The position numbers and the translations under genes are program-made. 64,000 nucleotides of DNA from an uncultured Lachnospiraceae bacterium (GTDB lineage: Bacteria; Bacillota; Clostridia; Lachnospirales; Lachnospiraceae): contig CAJKGK010000008.1 of assembly GCA_905199445.1 (NCBI GenBank), positions 1-64,000 on the forward strand, in the 5' to 3' direction. A model generated the notes under the pieces. It was not told the origin of the DNA. It was given only the letters and a program-made list of their open reading frames with translations, and did no database searches. Of the stretch, positions 1-9,631 are shown one piece after another (the first letter of the stretch is position 1; every line of letters starts with the position of its first letter).

Positions 1-633
1 CGTCCCTGCACCTTTAATATCAGCGCCCATACTGTTAAGGAAGTTGGCCACATCTACAATGTGAGGCTCTTTGGCTGCATTTTCAAGGATTGTCCGTCCT
101 TCAGCCATAGCCGCTGCCATCATCACATTAATTGTAGCGCCTACAGATACAACATCAAAATAAATATGTGCACCTTTTAAATGTTCAGCCTCAGCTTTAA
201 TCATGCCGTCTTCGATCATCACATCAGCACCCAGGGCTCTGAAACCTTTCAGATGCTGATCAATCGGCCGGCTCCCGATGGCACAGCCACCAGGCAGAGC
301 CACACAAGCCTTTTTATATTTTCCTAAAAGAGCGCCTAAAAGATAATAGGAAGCACGAATCTTACGGATAAAACCATCGTCGATACAAAATGAGTGAATA
401 TCTCTACCGTTAATTTTTACAGTATTACGATCAATACGGTCTACCGATGCACCGATTGAACCGATTGCCTGTAATAAAATATTAATATCGTTTACATTTG
501 GCAAATTCTCAATCATTACTGTCTCATCGGACATGACGGCAGCTGCTAAAATGCCAAGGGCCGCATTTTTTGCTCCGCCAATGCTGACTTCGCCAACAAG
601 GGGATTGCCGCCTTTTATAATATATTGTTCCAT
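1..633 (-). CDS. murA: UDP-N-acetylglucosamine 1-carboxyvinyltransferase MurA, 3'-truncated by window edge
   Basis: First 211 residues of MurA, which transfers enolpyruvate from PEP to UDP-GlcNAc in the first committed step of peptidoglycan synthesis in the cytoplasm. The Lys22-Asn23 pair in GGAKNAAL and the catalytic Cys117 in PGGCAIGSRP are both present, so this is the fosfomycin-sensitive Cys type. The ATG at 631-633 follows a GAGGTG ribosome site. The C-terminal half lies outside the window, so completeness cannot be judged. It seems to be transcribed alone from a promoter at 767-794. Many Bacillota carry two MurA copies and this piece does not show which one it is. Confidence 0.95.
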   Translation of the reverse strand, partial: MEQYIIKGGNPLVGEVSIGGAKNAALGILAAAVMSDETVMIENLPNVNDINILLQAIGSIGASVDRIDRNTVKINGRDIHSFCIDDGFIRKIRASYYLLGALLGKYKKACVALPGGCAIGSRPIDQHLKGFRALGADVMIEDGMIKAEAEHLKGAHIYFDVVSVGATINVMMAAAMAEGRTILENAAKEPHIVDVANFLNSMGADIKGAGT

Positions 634-766
634 TGCACACCTCTTAATATATAGGCCGTAGCCTCGAATAATTCTGCCCATCGGCCATAAGGAAGCCGTG
701 AACACCACTGTATAAGTCTCAATCAATGATTTAAAAAATCACACGTCTTTTCATAACACTGCTTCC

Positions 767-794
767 ATTATAACATACAATCTGTATTTGTAAA
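767..794 (-). promoter_or_regulatory. Candidate promoter for murA
   Basis: On the minus strand TTTACA (789-794) is separated by 16 bp from a perfect TATAAT (767-772). Transcription would begin about 760 and leave a leader of roughly 125 nt. The leader contains a tiny frame of seven codons (start near 754) but no riboswitch that I recognise. By-eye prediction only. Confidence 0.55.
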
Positions 795-854
795 TTATTT
801 TTTAACGATTGTTAATATTCCGTTTAACACTCAGTCACAAATCGACAGATACTA

Positions 855-3464
855 TTATTGTCCTGTTTTCCTTCTCAGTTTTCGGAAATAAATCACAACA
901 AATATCAGACAACTCAGACCGCTGATCACAGCACCCAAAACAAAGCCCTGAGGTATAAAATACATTTCCACGGTATGCATACCGGCAGACAATGGAATAT
1001 GAAGCAAGGCGCCATCCACTGTATCTGCCTTCACAGACTGGCCGTCCACTTTCACATGCCATCCCTGATCATAAGGAATCGATGTAAATAAAATTCCATC
1101 CTCATCTGCAGTCACTGTCCCCTTCAGACTGTCTGTGTCAAATGTTTCCAGCACCCACTGATTTTTTGAAACTTTATTATAAAATTCCTCAAAAACATCT
1201 TCATTAAAACTAAATATATAGAGCTTGATTTTTCCCGTTGCATGATCTGAATCCGTCTCAAATGTCAGTTCCACATGGCCGGAATCCGGCAGTTCCACAA
1301 AATGCCCCCTTGTGTCTGAATAACTGCGGTTGGAATCATTATGGCTCACCTTCAGCTTATCACAGTCTGGTGCTTCATAAAAAATATAGCGTTTCACCTG
1401 ATCGTCAAAATCAAACTTCATACTGACTGTGCCCTCGTCACCTGCCGCATTTTTAGTATACTGGTAGGTACCGTCCTCCAGCATTTCAACCGTACATCCC
1501 TCACCCTGAGCCAGAGGCCCATCCAGCTGAGTCAGCAGCCGCTCATCAGTTTCGGTTGTCCGCCGTACAAAATCATTAATCACAAAGTCCGGCCGGCTCA
1601 GAGATGAATCCCATTTTTCATAATCCTGGCTGACCATAAAGCCCAGGGACAGGGCATAAGGATTTTCATATAAAGACTGTCCATCCACTTCCTCAACAAA
1701 ATTAAATGTTCTAAACGGGCCTTCATTGCCATCTGTTACCAGATACTTCATTCCGAAAATACTGTCTGTCACAGGGGTTGCACCCACATAGCTAAACTTA
1801 TTTGTAGCCGAGAAAAAGCCCAGATGGTCGATAAGATCATTCAGAGATGCACCCATGGTGGATGCAAACAGGGAAAGGCCTCTGTAATCCAGCCACATAT
1901 TATTATTTCTCGGATTAAACTTATCCAGCTCCATGCGGTAAAAACTGCCGCCTTCCTTTTCCTCCACCAAATTCTTTACCTGACCGCTGGCCTGAAGATT
2001 GTTAAGATAGGAAGACCGACTGATACTGCCATTACTGCACAAACCAAATATACTGTTTCCTGCAACCTCCACAATTAAAATGACCAGCAGAATATGCTGC
2101 CACATTTTTCGCCGCTTAAAACCATATTTGTATAAGCCCATGAATATAAGATACACAAACAATAGCAGGCCGGTAACCACATAGGTATATATTTCATAAT
2201 CACAGTCCGGATCCATCACACACCAGGTCAGTAAGCCTACAGGCAGCATAAATGATACTGCCAGCTGCCAGGGGGCAAACTTTCTCAGCGCCAGAAAGGT
2301 CTCATAGGCCATGGTCAGCGCCAGAAATGCATAGATAAATGTAAATCTGGCAGGTAGGCTGTTGGGGAAATGAAAGCCATGCCAGATATAATCCAATATT
2401 CTGAAATTCGTAGAAAACAGCATAAATATCAAAAGCCCCAGCTTTAAAACTTTGGCCCTGACAGAAACGCCTTTATGAAAAATATACAAAAGCACAAGCA
2501 TAAGCGCAAAAACACCAAAATACAGATTAGGGCTTCCGCTTAGATCCGTAGGTTTAACAATGGCAAACTGCTGACCTAAAAGTTCGGTGATACTATGGTA
2601 AAACTTAATATTGGTAGGGAACTTTGACTCCGCCGAGTTGGATACAGCCAGACTGCATATCGTAGGCAGCAGCAAAACCCCACTCAGGGCACCGGCCAGC
2701 AATGAGTATCCTGCAAACAGAAAGCCTCTCCGGAAAAACAGCTGCACACGCCTTTTTTTCTGTTCAAAAAACAGTACAAAAAAATAAAGAACAAGGAAAA
2801 TGCACACCATAATGGCAATGTAATAATTACATAAGATACAAATTCCCAGTGTCAGGCCATACATTAACCCTTTACCCTGTTTCACCAGCCGTTCAAGACC
2901 GAGAACAATCAGCGGTAAAAGGACAAGGCAGTCCAGCCACATAATATTCCAATTATATCCCAGCGTCCATCCGCACAGAGAATAAAACATGGAAAAATAA
3001 ACAATCGTAACATCATATCGTCTGAAATGTTTACTGATATAATAGGAAAAAGTCAGTCCGGACAAGGCTACCTTGAGGATAAGAATCAGGGTAAACCCTT
3101 CCAGGAGCGCGCCCCTTGGAAACAGCAAAATCAAAATATTTAAAGGGCTGGCCAGATAATAAGCCACAATAGCCCAAAAATTCATTCCAAGCCCGCCGTT
3201 CCAGCTATAAAACAGACTGTCCCCTTCCCAGATTTTTCTGTAAAATTCCGAAAAGAACGGAACATATTGATGATATGAATCAATAATCTGAACCTGGCGA
3301 TCTCCAAAAGGGAAAACCCCCATGGCAATGTATGCGGCAATTAATATTAAAAACGGGATTATAAAAGACAGAATGTAAAATCTTTGTTTTAATATAAAGC
3401 GTCCTGCTGCCGTCCGGGTAAACTTTTGTCCCGCTGCTGTCAGTTTCTGTTTTGGAAATTTCAT
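855..3464 (-). CDS. YfhO family polytopic membrane protein
   Basis: A protein of 869 residues with a positively charged N-terminus, a long series of hydrophobic segments to about residue 500, a large soluble (probably extracytoplasmic) region, and a last transmembrane helix just before the basic C-terminus. This fits the YfhO family, GT-C-like membrane proteins linked in Bacillus and Listeria to glycosylation of teichoic or lipoteichoic acid. The family assignment is from memory and the substrate here is unknown. ATG at 3462-3464 follows AAAGGAG and overlaps the aroK stop as ATGA, so the two are probably translationally coupled. No clear terminator follows before the murA promoter. Confidence 0.8.
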   Translation of the reverse strand: MKFPKQKLTAAGQKFTRTAAGRFILKQRFYILSFIIPFLILIAAYIAMGVFPFGDRQVQIIDSYHQYVPFFSEFYRKIWEGDSLFYSWNGGLGMNFWAIVAYYLASPLNILILLFPRGALLEGFTLILILKVALSGLTFSYYISKHFRRYDVTIVYFSMFYSLCGWTLGYNWNIMWLDCLVLLPLIVLGLERLVKQGKGLMYGLTLGICILCNYYIAIMVCIFLVLYFFVLFFEQKKRRVQLFFRRGFLFAGYSLLAGALSGVLLLPTICSLAVSNSAESKFPTNIKFYHSITELLGQQFAIVKPTDLSGSPNLYFGVFALMLVLLYIFHKGVSVRAKVLKLGLLIFMLFSTNFRILDYIWHGFHFPNSLPARFTFIYAFLALTMAYETFLALRKFAPWQLAVSFMLPVGLLTWCVMDPDCDYEIYTYVVTGLLLFVYLIFMGLYKYGFKRRKMWQHILLVILIVEVAGNSIFGLCSNGSISRSSYLNNLQASGQVKNLVEEKEGGSFYRMELDKFNPRNNNMWLDYRGLSLFASTMGASLNDLIDHLGFFSATNKFSYVGATPVTDSIFGMKYLVTDGNEGPFRTFNFVEEVDGQSLYENPYALSLGFMVSQDYEKWDSSLSRPDFVINDFVRRTTETDERLLTQLDGPLAQGEGCTVEMLEDGTYQYTKNAAGDEGTVSMKFDFDDQVKRYIFYEAPDCDKLKVSHNDSNRSYSDTRGHFVELPDSGHVELTFETDSDHATGKIKLYIFSFNEDVFEEFYNKVSKNQWVLETFDTDSLKGTVTADEDGILFTSIPYDQGWHVKVDGQSVKADTVDGALLHIPLSAGMHTVEMYFIPQGFVLGAVISGLSCLIFVVIYFRKLRRKTGQ

Positions 3465-3976
3465 ACGACTCCTTTCATCACCGCTTCCACAGCTGCCCTC
3501 ATGGCTTCAATGGCCTGTTCAATCGTCATATTGTCCACATTCACTGTAATGTCTGCATACTTTTCATAAAGTGGACAGCGTTCTTTATACAAATCATACA
3601 GGGTTGTTCCTTTTTTCAAGACCACACCCCGTTTGTTCAAATCTCCAAGACGGCTTTTAAGCGTTTCATAAGACAGCTGAATGTAAACAATGATACCGTC
3701 CTTCCCCAGAGATTCCATAGCTTCATGGCCATAGACTGCACTGCCGCCGGTGGAAATTACACAGTTCGACACATGAATATCTCTGTTCACCTGATTTTCC
3801 AGAGCCAGAAAACCTTCATTTCCCAGAGCCTGGATTAACTGATGCAAAACTTTTCCTTCCTGCTTCTGAATCAACAGGTCAGAATCTATAAATTCATAGC
3901 CCAGAATTTTTGCCAGAACAACACCAATCGTGCTTTTTCCGGCGCCTGGCATACCGATCAAAACTATATTTTTCAA
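3461..3976 (-). CDS. aroK: Shikimate kinase
   Basis: Phosphorylates shikimate at the 3-hydroxyl in the chorismate pathway. The P-loop GMPGAGKST lies at the N-terminus, followed by the shikimate-binding Asp in FIDSD and by STGGSAV, the family's GGG-like substrate loop. The open frame begins upstream, but the best ribosome site (GAGGTG) stands six bases before a TTG at 3974-3976. That start gives 171 residues, normal for the family. An ATG at 3994 is the alternative and lacks a comparable site. The gene is first in an operon with the YfhO-type gene. Confidence 0.88.
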   Translation of the reverse strand: MKNIVLIGMPGAGKSTIGVVLAKILGYEFIDSDLLIQKQEGKVLHQLIQALGNEGFLALENQVNRDIHVSNCVISTGGSAVYGHEAMESLGKDGIIVYIQLSYETLKSRLGDLNKRGVVLKKGTTLYDLYKERCPLYEKYADITVNVDNMTIEQAIEAMRAAVEAVMKGVV

Positions 3977-4029
3977 AACGGGCACCTCTTTCATTTGTCT
4001 ATTCCACACATTGTGCGATATGTCAGTTT

Positions 4030-4058
4030 ATTTTAACACTAACATTTTTTAAACTCAA
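4030..4058 (-). promoter_or_regulatory. Candidate promoter for aroK-yfhO operon
   Basis: Minus-strand TTGAGT (4053-4058), 17-bp spacer, TAAAAT (4030-4035). It lies 54 bp upstream of the proposed TTG start and is divergent from the dinB promoter about 40 bp away. Confidence 0.6.
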
Positions 4059-4099
4059 CCGTTTACACAGCATTTTCACTTTTTCTTAAGAATCGCCGC

Positions 4100-4128
4100 T
4101 TGAGCTTCGGCTTGAGCCCTGTTACAAT
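4100..4128 (+). promoter_or_regulatory. Candidate promoter for the Y-family polymerase gene
   Basis: TTGAGC (4100-4105), 17-bp spacer, TACAAT (4123-4128). Transcription from here would begin around 4135, only about 10 nt before the ATG at 4145. An 8-bp direct repeat GCTTGAGC occurs at 4098-4105 and 4110-4117, spanning the -35 box and spacer. It may be an operator or chance. Confidence 0.55.
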
Positions 4129-4144
4129 AAAGACGGTGATACTT

Positions 4145-5374
4145 ATGAGCGAAAAAATTTATTTTCATATTGATGTCAACAGCGCCTATCTAAGCTGGAC
4201 AGCTACAGAGCGGCAAAAAAACGGGGATCCCCTGGACATACGCACCATTCCCTCCATTATCGGCGGAGACATTTCCAAGCGTCGGGGTGTTGTTCTGGCC
4301 AAATCCATTCCCGCCAAAAAATATGGCATTGTCACAGGCGAACCAGTGGTGGACGCCTTCAAAAAATGCCCCACCCTGAAATCCTACGCTCCGGACCATA
4401 AGCTTTATGCCATGTACAGTCAAAAACTTATTCAGCTCCTGCATCAATATTCCCCCGAAATCAGCCAGTACAGTATTGATGAATGTTTTATGGTCTATGT
4501 CCCCATTACAGGAATAAAAACCCCTGAAGCTGCCGCGCAATTTATTAAAGATCAAATACGGGACACGCTGGGTTTTACGGTAAATGTAGGGATTTCTACC
4601 AATAAACTTCTGGCTAAAATGGCCTCAGATTTTAAAAAACCGGATCTCGTGCATACCCTCTATCCACAGGAAATCCAGAAAAAAATGTGGCCACTGCCCG
4701 TACGGGATCTGTTCATGGTTGGCCGTTCCAGTGCAGCCAAACTGGATCTGCTCGGCATCAAAACCATCGGCGATCTGGCCCGGACGGATCCGCACATTCT
4801 TACCGCCCATTTAAAAAGCCACGGGCAAACCATCTGGGAATATGCCAACGGCCTGGAAATTTCCGGTATTGATACAAAATCCGGCGACTCTAAGGGAATC
4901 GGCAACTCCACAACGATTTCCTATGATATCGAATCAAAACCTGAAGCTCATCATATTTTGCTGGAACTGTCTGAGTCCGTCTCCCGACGTCTGCGCCAGG
5001 CTCACAGTTTTGCAGGGATGATCAGTGTCGAAATTAAATACAATACATTTGAAACCGTGTCTCACCAAATGCAGCTGCTTACACCGGACAATTCCACCTC
5101 CGCCATCCATCAAACCGCCTGCAGACTGTTTGACGAACTCTGGAACGGCGGACCAATCCGCCTTCTCGGCATACGCACAGCTAAACTTTCCGCTGATGAT
5201 ACTCAGCAGCTGAGTTTGTTTGATATGCAGGATCAGGAAAAATACCGCAAGCTTGATCATGCCCTGGATCACATCCGTCAGAAATTTGGTGACAGCGCTA
5301 TTGTCCGTGCAAGTCAACTAAATACAGACGCTTCCACGATTAAAGTCCGCCCAAAATTCCATCCTGAGGATTGA
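4145..5374 (+). CDS. dinB: Y-family DNA polymerase (Pol IV/UmuC-like)
   Basis: Translesion DNA polymerase of 409 residues. The metal-binding Asp sits in FHIDVNSAYLSW at the N-terminus and the Asp-Glu pair in SIDECFM at about 110-115. A little-finger domain follows. A good beta-clamp binding motif, QLSLF, lies at residues 355-359, about 50 residues before the end, as in Gram-positive Y-family enzymes. I chose ATG 4145 with GGTGA upstream because a candidate promoter places the transcript start after the longer frame's first codon. I see no LexA box, so SOS control is not supported. It could equally be named as an UvrX/YqjW-type polymerase. Confidence 0.88.
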   Translation: MSEKIYFHIDVNSAYLSWTATERQKNGDPLDIRTIPSIIGGDISKRRGVVLAKSIPAKKYGIVTGEPVVDAFKKCPTLKSYAPDHKLYAMYSQKLIQLLHQYSPEISQYSIDECFMVYVPITGIKTPEAAAQFIKDQIRDTLGFTVNVGISTNKLLAKMASDFKKPDLVHTLYPQEIQKKMWPLPVRDLFMVGRSSAAKLDLLGIKTIGDLARTDPHILTAHLKSHGQTIWEYANGLEISGIDTKSGDSKGIGNSTTISYDIESKPEAHHILLELSESVSRRLRQAHSFAGMISVEIKYNTFETVSHQMQLLTPDNSTSAIHQTACRLFDELWNGGPIRLLGIRTAKLSADDTQQLSLFDMQDQEKYRKLDHALDHIRQKFGDSAIVRASQLNTDASTIKVRPKFHPED

Positions 5375-5426
5375 AAAAACGCCAAAAAATTCGAGAAAAC
5401 CGTCAATAATTGTTTAAAATAAAATA

Positions 5427-5456
5427 TTGGATAAACTTTAATGATTATGCTACACT
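5427..5456 (+). promoter_or_regulatory. Candidate promoter for the pyrophosphatase pair
   Basis: TTGGAT (5427-5432), 18-bp spacer, TACACT (5451-5456). The leader contains a small hairpin (CTTCATC/GGTGAAG, near 5476-5495) ahead of the AAGGGAG ribosome site. Its role is unknown. Confidence 0.45.
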
Positions 5457-5519
5457 TACTTATGCAAATATTTGCCGCTTCATCTTATGGTGAAGATACC
5501 GTTATAAGGGAGACAACCT

Positions 5520-7259
5520 ATGGAAATAAAAAAGAAAGAAATGGATACACCCAAAAAAGAAATCTATGTTTTCGGGCATAAAAATCCAGATACAGATTCC
5601 ATCTGTTCTGCGATCGCCTATGCCTGGTTAAAAAATCAAATTGTTGGAAAACTGTCCAACCAAAACTGCTCCCAGGACTTCAGAGACCGAACCTGTACCG
5701 AAGAAACAACACCTGGCGTTACCTATGCAGCCAGACGCGCCGGACAGCTTAACCCGGAAACCGAATTTCTTCTCAAACATTTTAAGACGCCTGCACCGGT
5801 ATATATTAACGATGTCCGGGTACAGGTCAGCGATATCGACATCCGGAAAATTTCCGGAGTTTCCGAAAATATTTCACTGAAGCAGGCATGGACCATTATG
5901 CGTTCAGTCAATATCGCCACACTTCCTGTACTGAATAAAGACAATACTTTGAAAGGCCTGATCACCATTGGTGATATCGCCCGTTCTTATATGGCAGTAT
6001 ACGATAACACAGTTCTTTCAAAAGCCTTGACACCTTACGCAAACATTCTGGATGCCCTGGACGGCGAAATGGTTGTGGGCGATCCCAACGGGTATGTTAA
6101 AAACGGAAAAGTAGCCATTGCAGCAGCCAATCTGGATCGGATCCGGGAACGCATCGATACAGATGATGTGATTATTTTAGGTAATCGTTACGAGACTCAG
6201 CTTTGCGCCATTGAACAAAAAGCTTCCTGTATTATTGTGTGTGATGGATCCACGGTTTCAAAAACCATCCGGAAAATAGCAGAAAATAACGGCTGTGCAG
6301 TCATCAGCACCCATTTTGACACCTATACCGTTGCCCGTCTGATCAACCAGAGTGTTCCTGTCAGCTATTTTATGAAAAAAGAAAATCTGGTCACATTTAA
6401 AACAACAGATTTTATCGCTGAAATCAAAGGGACAATGCTTAAAAAGCGGCATCGTGACTTTCCTATTCTGGATCGCCGAAAAAAATTTGTGGGCATGATT
6501 TCCCGACGTTCACTTTTAAATATGCCATCCAAAAAAATAATTCTTGTAGATCATAATGAGTTGGATCAGGCTGTTGACGGCCTTGAAGATGCTGAGGTTG
6601 TAGAAATTATTGACCACCATAAGCTGGGGACGGTGGAAACGATTAAACCGGTTTTTGTTCGAAATCAGCCTGTTGGCTGTACATCCACAATTATTTATCA
6701 GATGTTTATGGAAAATGATATTAAAATCCCTAAAAATATTGCCGGGCTTTTATGCGGAGCCATTATTTCCGACACATTACTTTACCGCTCGCCCACCTGC
6801 ACGGCCCTGGACAAGGCGGCAGCCGAAGCACTGGCTGCCATTGCCGGGATTAAAACCGAAGCACTGGCTACAGATATGTTTAAAGCAGGCAGTGATCTTC
6901 ACTCAAAATCAGAAGAAGAGATATTCTATCAAGATTTCAAACGGTTCAATGCCGGCAGTGTCACCTTTGGTGTGGGACAAATTATGTCTATGACCCAGAA
7001 TGAACTGGATGAAATCAAAAACCGAATTCTTCCATATATGCAGAAAGCCCGGAAAAATCACGATGTCGATATGGTATTTTTCATGCTCACCAATATTATC
7101 GAGGAATCCACCCGCCTGCTTTACTCCGGCGCCCAGGCCATGGAAGTGGCTGAAGCCAGCTTTGGTATCGCAGCCAGTGAAGACTGCCTTGTATTGCCTG
7201 GCGTCATGTCCCGCAAAAAGCAGCTGATTCCCCGGCTGATGTCCACATTACAGCAATAG
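5520..7259 (+). CDS. CBS/DRTGG-domain manganese-dependent inorganic pyrophosphatase, copy 1
   Basis: A family II pyrophosphatase of 579 residues that hydrolyses PPi to two phosphates in the cytoplasm. Domain order: DHH with GHKNPDTDS near residue 18, CBS half 1 (about 120-165), DRTGG-like region (about 185-280), CBS half 2 (about 285-335), then the catalytic EIIDHHKLG (near 365) and DHHA2. In characterised CBS-PPases the insert binds adenine nucleotides (AMP/ADP inhibit; diadenosine polyphosphates activate). Compared with the next gene it has about 20 extra residues near residue 45, including two Cys. AAGGGAG precedes the ATG. Confidence 0.9.
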   Translation: MEIKKKEMDTPKKEIYVFGHKNPDTDSICSAIAYAWLKNQIVGKLSNQNCSQDFRDRTCTEETTPGVTYAARRAGQLNPETEFLLKHFKTPAPVYINDVRVQVSDIDIRKISGVSENISLKQAWTIMRSVNIATLPVLNKDNTLKGLITIGDIARSYMAVYDNTVLSKALTPYANILDALDGEMVVGDPNGYVKNGKVAIAAANLDRIRERIDTDDVIILGNRYETQLCAIEQKASCIIVCDGSTVSKTIRKIAENNGCAVISTHFDTYTVARLINQSVPVSYFMKKENLVTFKTTDFIAEIKGTMLKKRHRDFPILDRRKKFVGMISRRSLLNMPSKKIILVDHNELDQAVDGLEDAEVVEIIDHHKLGTVETIKPVFVRNQPVGCTSTIIYQMFMENDIKIPKNIAGLLCGAIISDTLLYRSPTCTALDKAAAEALAAIAGIKTEALATDMFKAGSDLHSKSEEEIFYQDFKRFNAGSVTFGVGQIMSMTQNELDEIKNRILPYMQKARKNHDVDMVFFMLTNIIEESTRLLYSGAQAMEVAEASFGIAASEDCLVLPGVMSRKKQLIPRLMSTLQQ

Positions 7260-7268
7260 GAGGAACCG

Positions 7269-8939
7269 ATGATGACACAAATCAATAAGAAAGAAATTAA
7301 TATTATTGGCCATAAAAACCCGGATACAGATTCCATCTGTTCCGCCATCTCCTATGCCTGGCTAAAAAATGAAATCGCACAAAGAGACGGACAGGATATG
7401 CATTACACAGCCCGACGTGCCGGACAGATCAGTTCCGAAACAGCTTTTGTTTTAAATAACTTTCATATAGATGTTCCTTCTTATATAAGTGATGTACGCA
7501 GCCAGGTGTCCGATGCCCTTTTGGATGAAAGTCAGGGTGTCCCACGAGATATGTCTCTGAAAAATGCATGGTGGATCTTAAACGAAGAGAATCTGGCTAC
7601 GCTGCCTGTAGTGGATGACCAGGGCCAGTTGGAAGGCCTGATTACTTTAGGCGATATCGCCAAATCCTTCATGGGTGTTTATGACAGTACAATTTTGTCA
7701 GAAGCCCACACGCCCTATCGAAATATTGTGGAAACCATTGAAGGAGAACTGGTCACCGGAGATATTAACAAATCCGTTACCCGAGGCAAAGTTTTAATCG
7801 CTGCCGCAAATCCGGATCTGATGGAAAACTATATCGAAGAAGGGGATATTGTGCTCCTTGGGGACCGCTATGAATCTCAGCTGTGTGCCATTGAAATGAA
7901 CGCATCCTGCCTGATTGTCTGTGCGGATGATCCCATTGAACCTGCAATTATTTCCCTTGCCCGGGAAAAAGACTGTACAATTATGCGTACCGGCTACGAC
8001 ACTTTTATTACTTCAAGACTGCTGAATCAAAGTATTCCCATTGCCCATTTTATGGTGCGGGACCACCTGATTACTTTTAAAATGGATGATTTTGTGGATG
8101 ACGTAAAAGCGGTCATGGCTAAAAAACGCCATCGCGACTTCCCGGTTTTGGATATAAACAACCGCTTTGTAGGTATGCTTTCACGCCATGGACTTATTGA
8201 TATGGAACGCAAGCATCTGATTCTTGTGGATCACAACGAAAAATCCCAGGCCGTAGATGGAATCGAAGATGCTGATATTATGGAAATTATTGATCATCAT
8301 AAACTGGGCTATGTAGAAACGCTCAAGCCGGTACTTTTCAGAAATCAGCCGGTAGGCTGTACTTCAACCATTGTTTATATGATGTACATGGAAAACCAGG
8401 TGGAAATTCCTAAAAACATTGCCGGGCTAATGTGTTCAGCCATTATTTCCGACACCTTGCTGTTCCGCTCTCCCACCTGCACACCCCTGGATAAAAAAGC
8501 AGCACTTAAGCTTGCGGCCATTGCAGGGATTGACGCCCAAACCTATGCCCGCGATATGTTTAATGCCGGAAGCAACCTGAAAAACAAATCCCCAGAGGAT
8601 ATTTTTTACCAGGATTTCAAAAAATTTACCGCCGGGAATTCGACCTTTGGTGTCGGCCAAATCACATCCATGAATCAGGATGAATTAAATGATATTAAAA
8701 CACGGATGATTCAGTACATGGAACTGGCTAAATCCCACCATGAAGTGGATATGGTGTTTTTTATGTTAACCGATATTCTGGCCGAATCCACAGAACTGCT
8801 CTGCTATGGACAGGGCGCTGCCGAGGCTGCCGCCAGTGCATTTTACTGCACCGCCAACGGACCGGTTGTCGTTCTTCCCGGCGTTGTATCCAGAAAAAAA
8901 CAGCTCATCCCCAAGCTGATGAGCGAATTACAGAATTAA
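7269..8939 (+). CDS. CBS/DRTGG-domain manganese-dependent inorganic pyrophosphatase, copy 2
   Basis: A protein of 556 residues, colinear and clearly homologous with its upstream neighbour, with the same domain order: GHKNPDTDS near residue 12, CBS, DRTGG, CBS, EIIDHHKLG, DHHA2. The gene pair arose by tandem duplication. It starts 9 bp after the first gene's stop, with AGGAGG overlapping that stop, so the two are co-transcribed. All metal-ligand motifs visible in copy 1 are kept, so both are probably active. Sequence divergence, especially in the nucleotide-binding insert, suggests different regulation rather than a recent copy. Confidence 0.9.
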   Translation: MMTQINKKEINIIGHKNPDTDSICSAISYAWLKNEIAQRDGQDMHYTARRAGQISSETAFVLNNFHIDVPSYISDVRSQVSDALLDESQGVPRDMSLKNAWWILNEENLATLPVVDDQGQLEGLITLGDIAKSFMGVYDSTILSEAHTPYRNIVETIEGELVTGDINKSVTRGKVLIAAANPDLMENYIEEGDIVLLGDRYESQLCAIEMNASCLIVCADDPIEPAIISLAREKDCTIMRTGYDTFITSRLLNQSIPIAHFMVRDHLITFKMDDFVDDVKAVMAKKRHRDFPVLDINNRFVGMLSRHGLIDMERKHLILVDHNEKSQAVDGIEDADIMEIIDHHKLGYVETLKPVLFRNQPVGCTSTIVYMMYMENQVEIPKNIAGLMCSAIISDTLLFRSPTCTPLDKKAALKLAAIAGIDAQTYARDMFNAGSNLKNKSPEDIFYQDFKKFTAGNSTFGVGQITSMNQDELNDIKTRMIQYMELAKSHHEVDMVFFMLTDILAESTELLCYGQGAAEAAASAFYCTANGPVVVLPGVVSRKKQLIPKLMSELQN

Positions 8940-8996
8940 CTAATAACAGTGCGTGATTGACAGAATCAATTCACAAACGTAATGAAAGGAGCCTTT

Positions 8997-9593
8997 ATGT
9001 CCAAACAACTGTGGAAACCCGGAAATATGGTATATCCTCTGCCAGTCGTCATGGTCAGCTGCGGAGACAGGGACGGGCACATTAATGTCCTGACGGCGGC
9101 CTGGACAGGCACCATCTGTTCAGATCCTGCCATGGTTTATGTTTCCATTCGGAAAAGCCGCTGGTCTCATCACATGATTTCCCAAACCAGAGAATTTGTG
9201 ATCAATCTGACGACGGAAGAACTGGCCTATGCGACAGACTATGTAGGCGTCAAATCCGGCGCTCAGGTAGATAAGTTTAAAGAAATGCACCTGACGCCTG
9301 TATACGGCACCCTGAAATACGCGCCTATGATCGAAGAAAGTCCGGTATGTATTGAATGTAAGGTTGAGCATATCATGGAACTGGGATCCCATGATATGTT
9401 TATCGCCACAGTCACCGCCGTCCACGCCGATGAAGCCTATATGGATGAAAACGGCCGTTTTCATCTGGACCAGGCCCATCCCCTGGTCTACTCTCATGGG
9501 CAGTATTACGGCATTGGTAAACATATCGGAAAATTCGGCTATTCTGTACAGAAAAAGAATAAACGTAACAGCCGAAAAAAAACGCCTAAATAA
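8997..9593 (+). CDS. Flavin reductase-like FMN-binding protein (flavoredoxin type)
   Basis: A cytoplasmic protein of 198 residues. The N-terminal half (PLPVVMVSCGD, then NVLTAAWTGTICSDPAMVYVSIR) fits the FMN-binding split-barrel flavin reductase/flavoredoxin family, which carries FMN for electron transfer. The start is ATG 8997, behind AAAGGAG; an ATG 15 bases upstream has no ribosome site. The last 20 residues are Lys/Arg-rich and probably disordered. It follows the pyrophosphatases by 57 bp without a visible terminator, so it may be co-transcribed with them, although no functional tie is obvious. Confidence 0.8.
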   Translation: MSKQLWKPGNMVYPLPVVMVSCGDRDGHINVLTAAWTGTICSDPAMVYVSIRKSRWSHHMISQTREFVINLTTEELAYATDYVGVKSGAQVDKFKEMHLTPVYGTLKYAPMIEESPVCIECKVEHIMELGSHDMFIATVTAVHADEAYMDENGRFHLDQAHPLVYSHGQYYGIGKHIGKFGYSVQKKNKRNSRKKTPK

Positions 9594-9631
9594 ACAACAT
9601 GACTGCCAAAACAAAAAATACGCAATAAAAA

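Noticed and set aside
4100..4144. Longer start for the Y-family polymerase
   Set aside because: It would begin inside the predicted -35 box and lacks a ribosome site.
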